Source: Subtercola vilae
Lineage (GTDB): Bacteria; Actinomycetota; Actinomycetes; Actinomycetales; Microbacteriaceae
Assembly (NCBI RefSeq): GCF_004923255.1
Contig: NZ_QYRT01000014.1
Location: 27,878-91,877, forward strand
Reading direction: 5' to 3'
DNA length: 64,000 nt
Translations under genes and position numbers: made by a program
Notes under the pieces: model-generated
Told to the model about the DNA's origin: nothing
The model's input: the letters and a program-made list of their open reading frames with translations, nothing else
Database searches by the model: none
Shown: piece after piece, positions 54,819-64,000 of the stretch
Layout: each line of letters begins with the position of its first letter
How positions within the stretch are numbered: position 1 is the stretch's first letter

Positions 54819-55622
54819 ATGACCGAGACCCCCTCACCGACCTCTGCATCACTCGCAGAGCAGCCGATGAGCCGTGGCCAGGTGGGCTTCGAAATCTTCA
54901 TCGTGCTCGGTCTGTCGCTGGGCGCATCAGCGGTCTACGCGGTCGTTCAGCTCATCGATCTACTGACCCGCGCCAAACCTCTCGGCTCCCAGTCGACCGC
55001 GCTGAATGGCGACCTGAACGACCGTGCCGGGTTCGATCTCACCTATCAACTGCTCGGCATCTTCTTCGCGATTCTCCCGGTGGTGCTGGCGTTCTACCTA
55101 CTGAAGCTCTCGGGCAGCAACCCGTTCGCCCGCCTCGGCTTCACCGCCAGCCAGCCTCTCTGCGACCTCCGCCGCGGGCTGCTGCTGGTGGTCGTCATCG
55201 GCGTGCCGGGCCTCGCGTTCTACCTGCTCGGCCGTGCCGTGGGCATCACGGTGAACGTGACGACGCAGCCCGAGAGCACGTACTGGTTCACGATTCCGGT
55301 GCTCATTCTGTCGGCCCTGCGGGCGGCACTCACCGAAGAACTCATCGTTGTCGGGTTTCTCTTCGAGCGCCTCGGCCGGCTCGGCTGGCACAAATGGGTC
55401 ATCATCGCCAGCACAGCGGCCCTCCGGGGCAGCTACCACCTCTACCAGGGCTTTGGGCCGTTCGTGGGCAACTTCGCCATGGGGGTGCTGTTCGGCTGGC
55501 TCTACACGCGCTGGGGCCGCACGGTTCCGCTGGTGATCACGCACTGGATTCTCGACATCGCGTCGTTCGTCGGCTACGGGCTCGCCGTGGCCCTGCTGCC
55601 CGGCCTGTTCACGGCGTCGTAG
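54819..55622 (+). CDS. CPBP-family intramembrane metalloprotease
   Basis: 267 residues and about eight hydrophobic segments. The CPBP (Abi/CAAX-protease-like) motifs are present: TEELIVVGFLFERL (EE-x6-R type), SYHLYQGFGPFVGNFAMG, and the last His in PLVITHWILDI. These glutamates and histidines form the presumed metal site in the membrane. In bacteria the family serves in membrane-protein processing and bacteriocin self-immunity; no bacteriocin gene is visible. Its stop lies inside a 17-bp tandem repeat. Confidence 0.9.
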   Translation: MTETPSPTSASLAEQPMSRGQVGFEIFIVLGLSLGASAVYAVVQLIDLLTRAKPLGSQSTALNGDLNDRAGFDLTYQLLGIFFAILPVVLAFYLLKLSGSNPFARLGFTASQPLCDLRRGLLLVVVIGVPGLAFYLLGRAVGITVNVTTQPESTYWFTIPVLILSALRAALTEELIVVGFLFERLGRLGWHKWVIIASTAALRGSYHLYQGFGPFVGNFAMGVLFGWLYTRWGRTVPLVITHWILDIASFVGYGLAVALLPGLFTAS

Positions 55623-55679
55623 GTTCAACGGCGTCGTAGGTTCAACGGCGTCGTAGGTTCAACGGCGTCGTAGGTTCAG
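55613..55679. repeat. 17-bp tandem repeat across the ends of two convergent genes
   Basis: Three exact copies of GGCGTCGTAGGTTCAAC (55613-55629, 55630-55646, 55647-55663) and a partial fourth. The TAG of copy 1 is the stop of the CPBP gene; the TCA at the end of copy 4 is the stop of the convergent pentapeptide-repeat gene. Confidence 0.95.
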
Positions 55680-56470
55680 TCGCGCTTGCCGCGCACTCCC
55701 CGTACCACCAGCGCCACCACGCCCAGCACGATGACCGCCGCCGCGCCCACGAGCAGCAGCGAGAGCGTCTGCATACTGGGCCCCTGTGCGGCGGGGGCCG
55801 ACGCCGAGGTGGCGCTCGGCTGGGGCGTGAATACCGGTACGGGAGGCGCGCTCGTGGCGGTATTGGTCACCGAGATCTTCACGAGTACCGTGGCCACCTC
55901 GTTCGGCCTCGACGAAGCGAACGAACAAACCAGACCGGTCTGGCCGAGGGGGAACACCGCGGTTGCATCGACCTGCTCCCCCGCGATGCTGCAGCCTGTC
56001 ATGGTGAGGCCTTTCGGCAGCACGGGCGTGAGGCTCACGGCCGTGCCCGCCGTCGTGGCGGCCACGGCGTCGACGGTGGGCGGCAGGATGCCCGCGCCGG
56101 TGAAATCGGCCCCCACGATGCGTGTGCCGCTGAAGTCGGCCCCCGTGATGACGGCCCCCGCGAATGTCGACGCCTGAACGTCGGCTTTCGCGAAGTTCGT
56201 ACCGGTGAGGTTCGCCCCGTCGAAGTCGGACTGCGCCAGGTGCTGCCCGCTCAGGTCGACACCAGGGCACTGGCTGCCGCCGGCAACCGGCCCGTTGGCG
56301 CTGCGGTTGATGATGCAGCCGTCGTGCGAATAGACGGGGTCGGCCAGCATCGGCCCAGCCAGCGCGCCCGCCGCGAAAGCGGGCGCGCCCCCGAACAGCA
56401 CGAGAACAAACGCGGCGGCGATGCCGGCGAACAGTGTGGTGCGCCTGGTGCGGCGAGAGTGTCGAGTCAT
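55676..56470 (-). CDS. Exported pentapeptide-repeat protein with C-terminal membrane anchor
   Basis: 264 residues from ATG 56470. The signal peptide ends in GGAPAFAAG. About ten pentapeptide units (A/D-x-L/F-x-x type: DLSGQHLAQSDFDGANLTGT, DFSGTRIVGADFTGAG) follow an N-terminal stretch with two Cys. An immunoglobulin-like region (about 130-205, DATAVFPLGQTGLVC) precedes a Pro/Ala/Thr-rich stem and a C-terminal helix (LLLVGAAAVIVLGVVALVV) with basic tail. It looks like a surface protein held by its C-terminus but without LPXTG. Role unknown; exported pentapeptide proteins are uncommon. Confidence 0.8.
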   Translation of the reverse strand: MTRHSRRTRRTTLFAGIAAAFVLVLFGGAPAFAAGALAGPMLADPVYSHDGCIINRSANGPVAGGSQCPGVDLSGQHLAQSDFDGANLTGTNFAKADVQASTFAGAVITGADFSGTRIVGADFTGAGILPPTVDAVAATTAGTAVSLTPVLPKGLTMTGCSIAGEQVDATAVFPLGQTGLVCSFASSRPNEVATVLVKISVTNTATSAPPVPVFTPQPSATSASAPAAQGPSMQTLSLLLVGAAAVIVLGVVALVVRGVRGKRD

Positions 56471-56511
56471 CACACTCAATGATAGAGGAATGATTTTTTC
56501 TCGTTTGCGTT

Positions 56512-59451
56512 TTATTCGAAGGCCTCCGGCGGTGGGCACGCGCAGAACAGGTTACGGTCGCCGTAGGCCTGGTCGATGCGCCGCACGGGCGGCCAGTACT
56601 TGCTCCGCACCAGGCTGCTGACGGGGTACACAGCGGTCTCGCGGCTGTAGGAGTGCATCCAGTCGCCCACCACCACCGATTCGGCCGTGTGCGGGGCGTG
56701 CACGAGCGGATTGTCGTCTGCCGGCCACTGCCCGGCAGCGACGGCGTCGGCCTCGGCCTTGATCGCGATCATCGCGTCGATGAACCTGTCGATCTCGGCC
56801 AGGTCTTCGCTCTCGGTCGGTTCGACCATCAGTGTGCCCGCGACCGGGAAGCTCATGGTCGGCGAGTGGAACCCGTAGTCGACGAGTCGCTTCGCCACAT
56901 CGTCGACCGTGATGCCGGTGGCCTCGCGCAACGGCCGCAGGTCGAGAATGCACTCGTGCGCCACCAGACCGTTGTCGCCCGCGTACAGCACGGGGAAGTG
57001 CTCGCGCAGCCGGGCCGCGACGTAGTTCGCCGCGAGCACCGCCGCAGCCGTGGCGTCTTTCAGGCCCTCGGCGCCCATCATGCGAACGTACGCCCAGCTG
57101 ATCGGCAGGATGCTCGAACTGCCGTACGGTGCAGCCGACACGGCCCCGCCGCCGTGCACCACACTCGAGCCGCCCCTGGCGGGATGCTCGGCGTTCTGGG
57201 CGAACGCGTGCCCGGGCAAGAAGGGCGCGAGGTGCGCCTTCGCGGCCACCGGCCCGACACCGGGCCCGCCGCCGCCGTGCGGGATGCAGAACGTCTTGTG
57301 CAGGTTCAGGTGCGAGACGTCTCCGCCGAACTCACCGAACCGCGCGAACCCGAGAACGGCGTTGAGGTTCGCGCCGTCGACGTAGACCTGGCCCCCGGCC
57401 TCGTGCACCAGCCGGCAGATGTCGACCACGTCGTGCTCGTACACCCCGTGGGTCGACGGGTAGGTGATCATCAGGGCCGCGAGCGTGGCCGAGTGTTCGG
57501 CGATTTTGGCTCGCAGGTCATTACCGTCGACATTGCCGAGTTCGTCGCACGCGACGACGACGACCTTCATGCCCGCCAGAACGGCCGAGGCGGCGTTCGT
57601 GCCGTGGGCGCTCGAGGGAATGAGGCACACCGTACGAGCATCGTCGCCCCGCGAGCGGTGGTAGCCGCGGATGGCCAGCAATCCCGCGAGTTCGCCCTGG
57701 CTGCCGGCGTTGGGCTGCAGCGACACCGAGTCGTACCCGGTCACGTCGGTGAGCCACGCCTCGAGCTGGTCGATGAGGGTGAGGTACCCCTCGACGTCGT
57801 CGCGCGGGGCGAACGGATGCAGCCCGGCGAACTCGGGCCAGCTGACAGCCTCCATCTCGGTAGCCGCGTTCAGCTTCATGGTGCACGACCCGAGCGGAAT
57901 CATGCCGCGGTCAAGCGCGTAGTCGTAATCGGCGAGCCGCTTCAGATAGCGCATCATGCTCGTCTCCGAGCGGTGCGTGTTGAAGACCGGGTGCGTGAGG
58001 TACTCGCTGGTGCGCCGAAGCGCGGCAGGCAGGCGCGTGAGCGATTCATCGGGTGCCTGGCCCGGCGACGCGGTGATGCCGAAGGCTGCGCCGGCAGGGG
58101 CTCTATCGCCGACAACGGCACCCGGCGACGCAGCAACACCGAACGCCTGCGCAACCCGGGCGATGTCGTCGGCAGTGGTGGTCTCGTCGACCGAGACGCC
58201 CACGATCGACTCGTCGACGAGCAGCAGGTTGACGCCGAGCTCCCGTGCGCGTGCCACGACTGCGGATGCCCCCGCCTCGGCCACTCGCACCTGAACGGTG
58301 TCGAAGAACTCGTCGTGCACCGGGGTGAAGCCGCCGCCCTCGAGCAGCCGGGCGAGCTCGGCGGCCCAGGAGGCCGTCTGCCGGGCGATGGCCTTCAGCC
58401 CCTCGGGGCCGTGGTAGACCGCGTACATGCCGGCCATGACGGCGAGCAGAACCTGAGCCGTGCAGATGTTCGAGGTCGCCTTCTCGCGGCGGATGTGCTG
58501 CTCGCGGGCCTGCAGGCTGAGACGGTAGGCGCGGTTGCCCACCGCGTCGACGCTCACGCCGACGAGCCGGCCGGGAAGCTGGCGCTCGAGCCCCTTGCGC
58601 ACCGCCATATAGCCCGCGTGGGGCCCGCCGAAGCCCATGGGCACACCGAACCGCTGGCTGGTGCCCACTGCGACGTCGGCACCGAGCTCGCCCGGGGAGG
58701 TGACCAGGGTGAGCGCGAGCAGGTCGGCCGCCACAACGGCCAGCCCTCCCCCGGCGTGCACCTTCGCGATGACCTCGGCCGGGTTCCAGATGCGCCCCGA
58801 AGCCCCGGGGTACTGAATGAAGACGCCGAACGCGTCGGGCAGGCCCTCTGGGTCGGCCGCTGCGAGGTCGATCTCGACGAGGTCGATGCCTACAGCTTCG
58901 GCGCGCGACGCGAGCAGTGCCTTGGTCTGCGGCAGGGCATCCGCATCGACGATGAACGGCGAGGTGGGCGACTTGCTGGCGCGCCGGGCGAGCAGCATGC
59001 CCTCGACGACGGCCGTGCCCTCGTCGAGCATCGAGGCGTTCGAGGTGACGAGGCCAGTGAGCTCGGCGACCATCGTCTGAAAGTTGATGAGCGCTTCGAG
59101 CCGGCCCTGCGATATCTCGGGTTGGTAGGGCGTGTACGCCGTGTACCAGCTCGGGTTCTCGAAGACGTTGCGCTTGATCACGGCGGGCGTGATGGTGTCG
59201 TAGTAGCCGAGCCCGATCATCGAGCGCTTGACCGAGTTCTGGTCGGCGAGCTTTCGAAGCTCAGCCGACACCTCCCGCTCGCTGGCGGGCGGTGGGATGA
59301 TCGAGGCCGGCCCGTTCGCATCGACGAGAATCGACGGCGGAACAGCGGCCTCGACCAGTTCGGTCACCGACGTGTAGCCGAGGCGCTCGAGCATGACGGC
59401 CTGGGCGGCCTGGTCGGTGCCGATGTGGCGGGCCTGAAAGGGAATGCTCAT
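56512..59451 (-). CDS. gcvP: Glycine dehydrogenase (decarboxylating), P-protein
   Basis: 979 residues, the homodimeric single-chain form (about 950-980). The PLP lysine is in [16 protein letters not shown], with the glycine-rich loop following it. The N-terminal half carries [20 protein letters not shown], typical of GcvP. It decarboxylates glycine and passes aminomethyl to the lipoyl arm of GcvH. It overlaps gcvH by 1 nt (TGATG). Confidence 0.97.
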   Translation of the reverse strand: MSIPFQARHIGTDQAAQAVMLERLGYTSVTELVEAAVPPSILVDANGPASIIPPPASEREVSAELRKLADQNSVKRSMIGLGYYDTITPAVIKRNVFENPSWYTAYTPYQPEISQGRLEALINFQTMVAELTGLVTSNASMLDEGTAVVEGMLLARRASKSPTSPFIVDADALPQTKALLASRAEAVGIDLVEIDLAAADPEGLPDAFGVFIQYPGASGRIWNPAEVIAKVHAGGGLAVVAADLLALTLVTSPGELGADVAVGTSQRFGVPMGFGGPHAGYMAVRKGLERQLPGRLVGVSVDAVGNRAYRLSLQAREQHIRREKATSNICTAQVLLAVMAGMYAVYHGPEGLKAIARQTASWAAELARLLEGGGFTPVHDEFFDTVQVRVAEAGASAVVARARELGVNLLLVDESIVGVSVDETTTADDIARVAQAFGVAASPGAVVGDRAPAGAAFGITASPGQAPDESLTRLPAALRRTSEYLTHPVFNTHRSETSMMRYLKRLADYDYALDRGMIPLGSCTMKLNAATEMEAVSWPEFAGLHPFAPRDDVEGYLTLIDQLEAWLTDVTGYDSVSLQPNAGSQGELAGLLAIRGYHRSRGDDARTVCLIPSSAHGTNAASAVLAGMKVVVVACDELGNVDGNDLRAKIAEHSATLAALMITYPSTHGVYEHDVVDICRLVHEAGGQVYVDGANLNAVLGFARFGEFGGDVSHLNLHKTFCIPHGGGGPGVGPVAAKAHLAPFLPGHAFAQNAEHPARGGSSVVHGGGAVSAAPYGSSSILPISWAYVRMMGAEGLKDATAAAVLAANYVAARLREHFPVLYAGDNGLVAHECILDLRPLREATGITVDDVAKRLVDYGFHSPTMSFPVAGTLMVEPTESEDLAEIDRFIDAMIAIKAEADAVAAGQWPADDNPLVHAPHTAESVVVGDWMHSYSRETAVYPVSSLVRSKYWPPVRRIDQAYGDRNLFCACPPPEAFE

Positions 59452-59855
59452 CAGTGTGCAGACTCCTCGTCGCCAAGCAACGCCTGGTATGCCGCGTAGT
59501 CGAGCAGTTCGGGCAGCGCCGTGAACTCGACCCGAATGAGCCAGCCCTCGCCGAACGGGTCGCTGTTCACCAGCTCAGGCGCGTCTTCGACGGCCGGGTT
59601 CTTCTCGACGACCGTGCCGTCGACGGGGGCGAACAGCTCGCCGACCGACTTGGTCGACTCGATCTCACCCACGATGGCGCCATCGGCGATCACGGTTCCC
59701 GCGTCGGGCAGGTCGACGTAGACCACGTCTCCCAGCTTGTCGGCCGCGTACGAAGTGATACCGATGGTGGCGGTGGGCGCCGCGCCGTCAGCGGCCGGTT
59801 CGAACCGAACCCACTCGTGCTGCGCCGTGAACTTGAGGTCGGAGTAGTCGGTCAC
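59451..59855 (-). CDS. gcvH: Glycine cleavage system H protein
   Basis: 134 residues from GTG 59855, overlapping the gcvT stop by 4 nt (GTGA). The lipoylated lysine is in [17 protein letters not shown], and the usual [19 protein letters not shown] precedes it. It shuttles the aminomethyl group between GcvP and GcvT. Confidence 0.97.
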   Translation of the reverse strand: MTDYSDLKFTAQHEWVRFEPAADGAAPTATIGITSYAADKLGDVVYVDLPDAGTVIADGAIVGEIESTKSVGELFAPVDGTVVEKNPAVEDAPELVNSDPFGEGWLIRVEFTALPELLDYAAYQALLGDEESAH

Positions 59856-60991
59856 GATAGGTCTCGCTTTCTGCTGTAGAACGGAATCTCGGTGACGCGG
59901 TAGGCGAGGCGCTTGCCGCGGATGTCGATGCTCAGAGGGGTGTCGACACCGGCGAAGGCCGGGTCGACGTACGCCATCGCGATGGGCACGCCGAGCGTCG
60001 GTGACAGGATGCCGCTGGTGACGACCCCGATCGGTGTACTCGCCGCGTCGCTCTCGAACAGCTCGTAGCCGGCGCGCGCGGCCCGTTTGCCCTCGGCGAT
60101 GAGGCCGACCAGAACGCGGGAGGCTGTCGTGCCGGCACCGGCGCCGGGCTCCGGCGTGCTCTCGAGGGCCGTGCGGCCGACGAACTCGCCCTTCGTGAAG
60201 TTCGGCACACGGCCGAGCCCTGCGTCTGCGGGCCTGGTCTCGAGCCCGAGTTCGTGCCCGTAGAGCGGCATGCCAGCCTCGAGCCGCAGAGTGTCGCGGG
60301 AGGCGAGGCCCGCGGCGACCATTCCAGAAGACTCACCGGCATCGACGAGTGCGGCCCACAGCTCGGGCGCGGCGTTCGGCGCGATGTACAGCTCAAAACC
60401 GTCTTCACCGGTGTAGCCGGTTCGTGCGACGAGTACCGGATGCCCGCCGAAATGCGCCTCGACCGACCAGTAGTACCGCAGGGCATGCAGCGGCTCGACA
60501 TCGAGTACCGCCTCGACGATGCCCCGCGACAGCGGGCCCTGAACCGCGATCAGCGCGGTCTCGTCACTCACGTCACGAACGTCGACGTCGAAACCCGTGG
60601 CCCGCTCGCTCAGCGCGGCGACGGCCGCCTCGTGATTGCCGGCGTTGGCGACCACCAGAAAACGCTCGTCACCCGTTCGATAGACCACGAGGTCGTCGAC
60701 GATGCCGCCCTGCTCGGTGAGCAACAGACTGTACTTCGCCTGACCGAGCTTGGTGGCAGAGATCTTGCCCGCCAGGGCGTAGTCGAGAAACCGTGGGGCG
60801 TCGATACCGGAGACGAGAATCTCGGCCATGTGCGACAGATCGAACAGGCCGGCGGCCGTGCGAACGGCATGGTGTTCAGTCAGATCGCTCGAGTACCGAA
60901 CCGGCATCTGCCACCCCGCGAAATCGGTGAAGCTCGCGCCTGCCGCGACATGTTCGTCGTGAAGTGGCGAGAAGAGGGGGCCAGCGGTCAT
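59852..60991 (-). CDS. gcvT: Aminomethyltransferase, glycine cleavage T protein
   Basis: 379 residues from ATG 60991, with AGGAGA 5 nt upstream. T-protein hallmarks are [34 protein letters not shown] and [15 protein letters not shown], a folate-binding fold. It makes 5,10-methylenetetrahydrofolate and ammonia from the aminomethyl-lipoyl arm. The in-frame extension to 61210 lies in the riboswitch and is rejected. It is the first gene of gcvT-gcvH-gcvP. Confidence 0.97.
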   Translation of the reverse strand: MTAGPLFSPLHDEHVAAGASFTDFAGWQMPVRYSSDLTEHHAVRTAAGLFDLSHMAEILVSGIDAPRFLDYALAGKISATKLGQAKYSLLLTEQGGIVDDLVVYRTGDERFLVVANAGNHEAAVAALSERATGFDVDVRDVSDETALIAVQGPLSRGIVEAVLDVEPLHALRYYWSVEAHFGGHPVLVARTGYTGEDGFELYIAPNAAPELWAALVDAGESSGMVAAGLASRDTLRLEAGMPLYGHELGLETRPADAGLGRVPNFTKGEFVGRTALESTPEPGAGAGTTASRVLVGLIAEGKRAARAGYELFESDAASTPIGVVTSGILSPTLGVPIAMAYVDPAFAGVDTPLSIDIRGKRLAYRVTEIPFYSRKRDLS

Positions 60992-61057
60992 GAGTTCTCC
61001 TGATCGGTGCCGACCTGTGCAACAACAACGTTGAGCGACAGGCGGCGATAGGTCACA

Positions 61058-61074
61058 GGCTTCGAAACGAAGCC
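61058..61074 (-). promoter_or_regulatory. Hairpin in the expression platform of the glycine riboswitch
   Basis: GGCTTCG (61058-61064) pairs perfectly with CGAAGCC (61068-61074) around 3 nt. It lies between the second aptamer and gcvT, where a terminator or anti-SD switch would be expected. An 8-bp palindrome CAACGTTG follows at 61026-61033. Confidence 0.55.
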
Positions 61075-61099
61075 CGAGAACTCTCCCTCTGTCATGGTG

Positions 61100-61280
61100 C
61101 CTGAGAGTTTCACCGGCCACCCGCAGGGTGAACCGGCTTTCACCGTGGGCGAGCCTCGTCGCTTCAAGCGACGTGCTTCTTTTCAGAGTGGCCAGTTCAA
61201 CGCGGTACACGAACCTGAGAGATTATTGGAGAGAATTGCTCCTTCGGTGCCCGGCGACTGGTGCCAGGCTCTCCCGCGCC
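61100..61280 (-). ncRNA. Tandem glycine riboswitch upstream of gcvTHP
   Basis: Read on the minus strand: aptamer 1 starts GGGAGAGCC (61275 down), continues with GCACCGAAGGAGCAA and ends AATCTCTCAGG (61224-61214). Aptamer 2 follows (about 61200-61100) with GGTGAAAGCCGG and AAACTCTCAGG (61110-61100). These match the conserved blocks of tandem glycine aptamers. Family knowledge says glycine binding usually turns the operon on, fitting the gcvT-gcvH-gcvP genes downstream. Exact ends are approximate. Confidence 0.92.
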
Positions 61281-61324
61281 GACCTAACGGCCAACAGTAT
61301 TCAGTTGTGCAGTGCAACTCAAGC

Positions 61325-62146
61325 CTAGCGGCCCCGGCCGCTGAAGTGGTGATTGCGCAGTCGCCGGGTCACCCAGACGACGAGGGCCGAGAGGGCTGCG
61401 AGGCCCCCAATGGCCACCCCGACCGCGACCGGCAGAGCCAGGCTCGAGTGGTCGGTCGCTTCGGCGGGAACAGCCGAGAGAATGGTCATGGTCGGCCGCG
61501 GCAGTGCGGTCGCACTGCCAGCGGGTACCGGCGCGTCTGACGCGAGCGGCGCAGACTGACCCGAACTGCCGGCCGCGGCGCCGGTTGAGGCAGACCCAGT
61601 CGAACCAGCGGAGTCGGAGCCTGTCGAACCGGTCGGGTCGGTGCCGCTGGCGCCGCTAGGAGAACCTGCTGCAGCGCTCGAGGTCGTGCCAGACCAGTCG
61701 TCGCCGCACCCTGGAGCCTCCGCAAGCGAGGGGGCTGCCATCGTGACGGCCGACGGCTGCCAGCTGAACGTGAACGCCCCTTCGACCGGATGCCCGTCAG
61801 ATGACACCACGTGCCAGAGCACCGAGTACACCCCTGCTTCGCCCAGCGCGACACTCGTGCTGGCTGCCGCACCGTCTGTCGTCACGCAGCCGGATTCGTG
61901 GTGGCCGCCCGAGGCATCCGTGACCTGGATGAGCGCGTTCTGCACCCCACCCACCGAAGTCAGGTCGTCGCTGAACGTGATGTTCACCGCACTCAGCGAA
62001 GTCGTCACAACTTCACCCGCAGCCGGCGTCGACGACTCGATGGTGTCGTGCGCGAAGGCGGGGGCCGCCTGTGCCCCGGCGAAGAGAACACCTGCCAACA
62101 ACCCCACGACGACCAGGCGCCGCGAGTCGAGGGAGTAAGTTCGCAC
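61325..62146 (-). CDS. CopC-domain protein, membrane-anchored
   Basis: 273 residues from GTG 62146. The signal peptide ends in APAFA, leaving His as the first mature residue (HDTIESSTPAAGEVV). That N-terminal His, with the second His in SSDGHPVEGAFTFSW, is the usual copper site of CopC. A long Ser/Gly/Thr/Ala-rich stem (about 150-215) leads to a C-terminal helix (VAVGVAIGGLAALSALVVWV) and a basic tail. It probably binds copper outside the membrane. No CopD or YcnI gene is beside it. Confidence 0.88.
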   Translation of the reverse strand: MRTYSLDSRRLVVVGLLAGVLFAGAQAAPAFAHDTIESSTPAAGEVVTTSLSAVNITFSDDLTSVGGVQNALIQVTDASGGHHESGCVTTDGAAASTSVALGEAGVYSVLWHVVSSDGHPVEGAFTFSWQPSAVTMAAPSLAEAPGCGDDWSGTTSSAAAGSPSGASGTDPTGSTGSDSAGSTGSASTGAAAGSSGQSAPLASDAPVPAGSATALPRPTMTILSAVPAEATDHSSLALPVAVGVAIGGLAALSALVVWVTRRLRNHHFSGRGR

Positions 62147-62227
62147 GTCTAAAGATAACCGCCCGCACCCGGCACAGAAGGGCCGATCGGGCAGACACTC
62201 AGCGGACTGGCGGCTGGGCGAACACCC

Positions 62228-62857
62228 TCACACTTCTTCGTCGGGCCAGGTGATGTTCAGCGCTTCTTCTGCGGCGATCGTGAACTCGATCAGGTCGGTG
62301 AGCAGCTGCTCGGCGGTCTCCGCACGCAGCAGCGCGATCTGGTCGATCGGGCCGAGGGGCGAGATTCCCGCGAGTTGCCAGACGGCCGCCACCGGGTCTT
62401 CTGAGAGAACGAGGTCGGGCGGCCACTGCTGCAGGCTGTACTCGGCGGCGAGCGCAAGGGTACGGCGCACCACGAGCTCGGCGTCGTCGCGAAGCGACTC
62501 GAGTGCGGCATCCCACTGCAGCTCGGGCAGTTCGCGCACCGTGGCCGCGGGGTACGGGTCTTCAGCGAGCCACTCACCGACGACCACCCGTCGTTCACCG
62601 ACGGCTACCAGCGTGACGAACCCCTCGTCGGTGTCGAGTTCGATGATCTGGGCCACGGTTCCGGTGCTGAAACGCTGCTCACCGCCGCCCACCTCCTGCC
62701 CGCGCTCGATGAGCACGACGCCGAACTCGGCGGGGTCGAGCTCGAGAATGTGCGACAGCATCGTGAGATATCGCTCCTCGAACACCCGCAACTGCAGGGG
62801 CATGAAGGGGAACAGTACCGACCCGAGCGGAAACATCGGCAGGGTCGGCTCGCTCAT
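62228..62857 (-). CDS. LON-type N-terminal substrate-binding domain protein
   Basis: 209 residues. The sequence starts LPMFPLGSVLFPFMPLQLRV and FEERYLTMLSHIL, the hallmark of the LON substrate-binding (PUA-like) domain, without AAA+ or protease domains. A helical second half follows. Stand-alone proteins of this type are common in Actinobacteria; partner and function are unknown. Confidence 0.9.
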   Translation of the reverse strand: MSEPTLPMFPLGSVLFPFMPLQLRVFEERYLTMLSHILELDPAEFGVVLIERGQEVGGGEQRFSTGTVAQIIELDTDEGFVTLVAVGERRVVVGEWLAEDPYPAATVRELPELQWDAALESLRDDAELVVRRTLALAAEYSLQQWPPDLVLSEDPVAAVWQLAGISPLGPIDQIALLRAETAEQLLTDLIEFTIAAEEALNITWPDEEV

Positions 62858-62889
62858 GGGCCTATCGTACGTCTCGTGCCCGCAGCAGG

Positions 62890-63945
62890 TCAGGGGGCCA
62901 CGATCATTTTTCCTACGTTCTCACCGTGCATCATGCCGAGGAACGCCTCGAAGGCGCGGTCGATGCCGTGCACCACGGTCTCGTCGTAGACGATCTCGCC
63001 GGCAGCCAACCACGGCTGCATCTCAGCCGCGAAGGCAGGCGCCAGGTGGTAGTAGCTCGGCATGGTGAAACCCTGCAGCGTAAGGCCACGCGTGATGATG
63101 TTCGTCAGGTGCCGCACGCCCGGGTCGTCGCCGACCGAGTTGTAGCCGCCCACCGAGCCGCAGAGCGCCGCTCGGCCGCCGTCGTTGAAGACCCGCAGTG
63201 CCGCCTCGAGGTGGTCGCCGCCCACGTTGTCGAAATAGACGTCGATGCCGCCGGGAGCTGCGTTCTTCAGCTGGCCGGCCACATCGCCGTCACGGTAGTT
63301 GAACACGGCGTCGAAGCCGTACTTGCCTTGCAATAGCTCGAGTTTGGCCGCCGTGCCCGCGCTGCCGATGACGCGGGAGGCGCCCTTCAGTCGGGCGATC
63401 TGGCCCACCATCGTGCCCACTCCCCCGGCGGCGCCCGAGACGAACACCACGTCGCCCTCCCTCACCTTGGCTATCTGGGTGAGGCCCACCCAGGCGGTGA
63501 TGCCGGTGAGGCCGAGTGCTCCGAGGTACACCGAGAGGGGATGCCCGGGCACCGGCGGCGCCGCCCTGAACTCCCGCTCGGGGCCCTGCGCCACATCGCG
63601 CCAGCCGAGCTGGTGCTGCACGGTGTCGCCGACGGCGAACCGCTCGGAGCGCGACGCGGTCACCCGGCCGACGGCGGCACCGGTCATCGGCTCGCCGAGC
63701 TCGAAAGGGGGCACGTATGACCGGCCCGCGTTCATCCGGCCGCGCATGTACGGGTCGACCGAGAGAAACTCGTTGGCCACGCGCACCTCGCCCTCGCCGA
63801 GCTCGGGCAGGTCGACGGCGACGCGTACGACGTTCTCGCCCGTCGGTTCGCCGCTGGGGCGGGAGACAAGGTGCCACTGGGTGCTGGTGTTGCTCGTGCC
63901 GGTGTTGCTCGTGCCGGTGTCGTTGTTGCTCGTGCTCGAAGTCAT
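62890..63945 (-). CDS. Zinc-independent MDR-family NADP-dependent oxidoreductase (CurA-like)
   Basis: 351 residues. The substrate domain (FLSVDPYMRGRM, a CurA/leukotriene-B4-dehydrogenase motif) precedes the Rossmann fold with FVSGAAGGVGTMVGQIARL and FDNVGGDHLEAAL. It has no structural zinc ligands, so it reduces enones or quinones with NADPH. The first 22 residues are a repetitive Asn/Ser/Thr/Gly tract from a 15-bp DNA repeat; the conserved domain starts at about QWHLVSRP. Confidence 0.9.
   Translation of the reverse strand: MTSSTSNNDTGTSNTGTSNTSTQWHLVSRPSGEPTGENVVRVAVDLPELGEGEVRVANEFLSVDPYMRGRMNAGRSYVPPFELGEPMTGAAVGRVTASRSERFAVGDTVQHQLGWRDVAQGPEREFRAAPPVPGHPLSVYLGALGLTGITAWVGLTQIAKVREGDVVFVSGAAGGVGTMVGQIARLKGASRVIGSAGTAAKLELLQGKYGFDAVFNYRDGDVAGQLKNAAPGGIDVYFDNVGGDHLEAALRVFNDGGRAALCGSVGGYNSVGDDPGVRHLTNIITRGLTLQGFTMPSYYHLAPAFAAEMQPWLAAGEIVYDETVVHGIDRAFEAFLGMMHGENVGKMIVAP
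63887..63916. repeat. 15-bp tandem repeat at the start of the MDR gene
   Basis: Two exact copies of GTGTTGCTCGTGCCG (63887-63901 and 63902-63916), with a related partial copy up to 63936. It encodes the TGTSN repeat in the N-terminal tail. The last 55 bases of the window (63946-64000) are a C/G-rich leader with CCCACC/GGGTGG complementarity and no gene. Confidence 0.85.
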
Positions 63946-64000
63946 GCCTCAAGTATCCTCCCGCGCCCCACCCACTCGATGGGTGGGGGTGGGGTGGGGT

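Noticed and set aside
56653..59499. 948-residue plus-strand ORF opposite gcvP
   Set aside because: Antisense shadow of a highly conserved gene, rich in Arg/His/Asp/Val in the mirror pattern of the real codons.
59852..61210. Longer gcvT reading frame (452 residues) starting in the leader
   Set aside because: The extra 73 codons lie in the glycine riboswitch and expression platform; ATG 60991 has a strong ribosome site and gives the normal family length.

Overview
The window is chromosomal DNA from a high-GC actinobacterium. Family-level similarity, synteny (an AdnAB-type helicase-nuclease pair, DUF3107, a ferritin-like protein and a DEAD-box helicase in a row; fdxA-dapC; dapE/dapD; tatB next to an O-methyltransferase and DUF3117) and frequent GTG starts point to Micrococcales, most likely Microbacteriaceae. 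The assignment to family is inference. I saw no rRNA, tRNA, IS element, prophage or CRISPR array; this is mostly core genome with a few accessory operons.

Layout. 1-10 kb: two UvrD-type helicase-nucleases for double-strand-break resection, two small conserved proteins, a lone kynureninase, a ferritin-like protein, a DEAD-box RNA helicase and a DUF445 membrane protein. 10-17 kb: PHP phosphoesterase, aminopeptidase P, a general-stress-protein-like membrane protein, then a tight MgtE_N/CBS - DUF1003 - Mrp run. 16.6-25 kb: an accessory minus-strand operon of a peptide-type ABC importer (binding protein, two permeases, fused ATPase), a CocE/NonD ester or peptide hydrolase and a TetR regulator, with an imperfect palindrome in its promoter region. 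25-33 kb: EamA transporter, GAF protein, Na+/H+ antiporter, aldo/keto reductase, TatB, O-methyltransferase, a 57-residue DUF3117 protein, a PIG-V-like mannosyltransferase and dapE. 33-37.6 kb: dapD, gltA, dapC, fdxA and a small membrane protein (lysine/peptidoglycan precursor and central metabolism). 37.7-42.9 kb: iron uptake, with efeU-efeO-efeB on the minus strand, a second imelysin-type lipoprotein converging on it, and two adjacent DtxR/IdeR-like boxes upstream of efeU. 43-47 kb: a family-A DNA polymerase with a very large low-complexity insertion, and an operon of three paralogous small exported proteins whose last member is frameshifted. 47-55 kb: typA/bipA and a complete oligopeptide ABC operon with a strong hairpin after the binding-protein gene. 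55-64 kb: CPBP protease, an exported pentapeptide-repeat protein, the glycine cleavage operon gcvT-gcvH-gcvP behind a tandem glycine riboswitch, a CopC-like protein, a LON-substrate-binding-domain protein and an MDR oxidoreductase.

Two window-wide patterns stand out. Six of the eleven gaps between convergent genes contain a short tandem array, each with a different unit (6, 12, 17, 19 or 21 bp, one degenerate), and several arrays include a flanking stop codon. The hexamer GGATGC/GCATCC also seems favoured over synonymous spellings in many genes. The least explained coding material is the triplicated lipoprotein family at 45.5-47.0 kb and the roughly 230-residue insertion in the polymerase.
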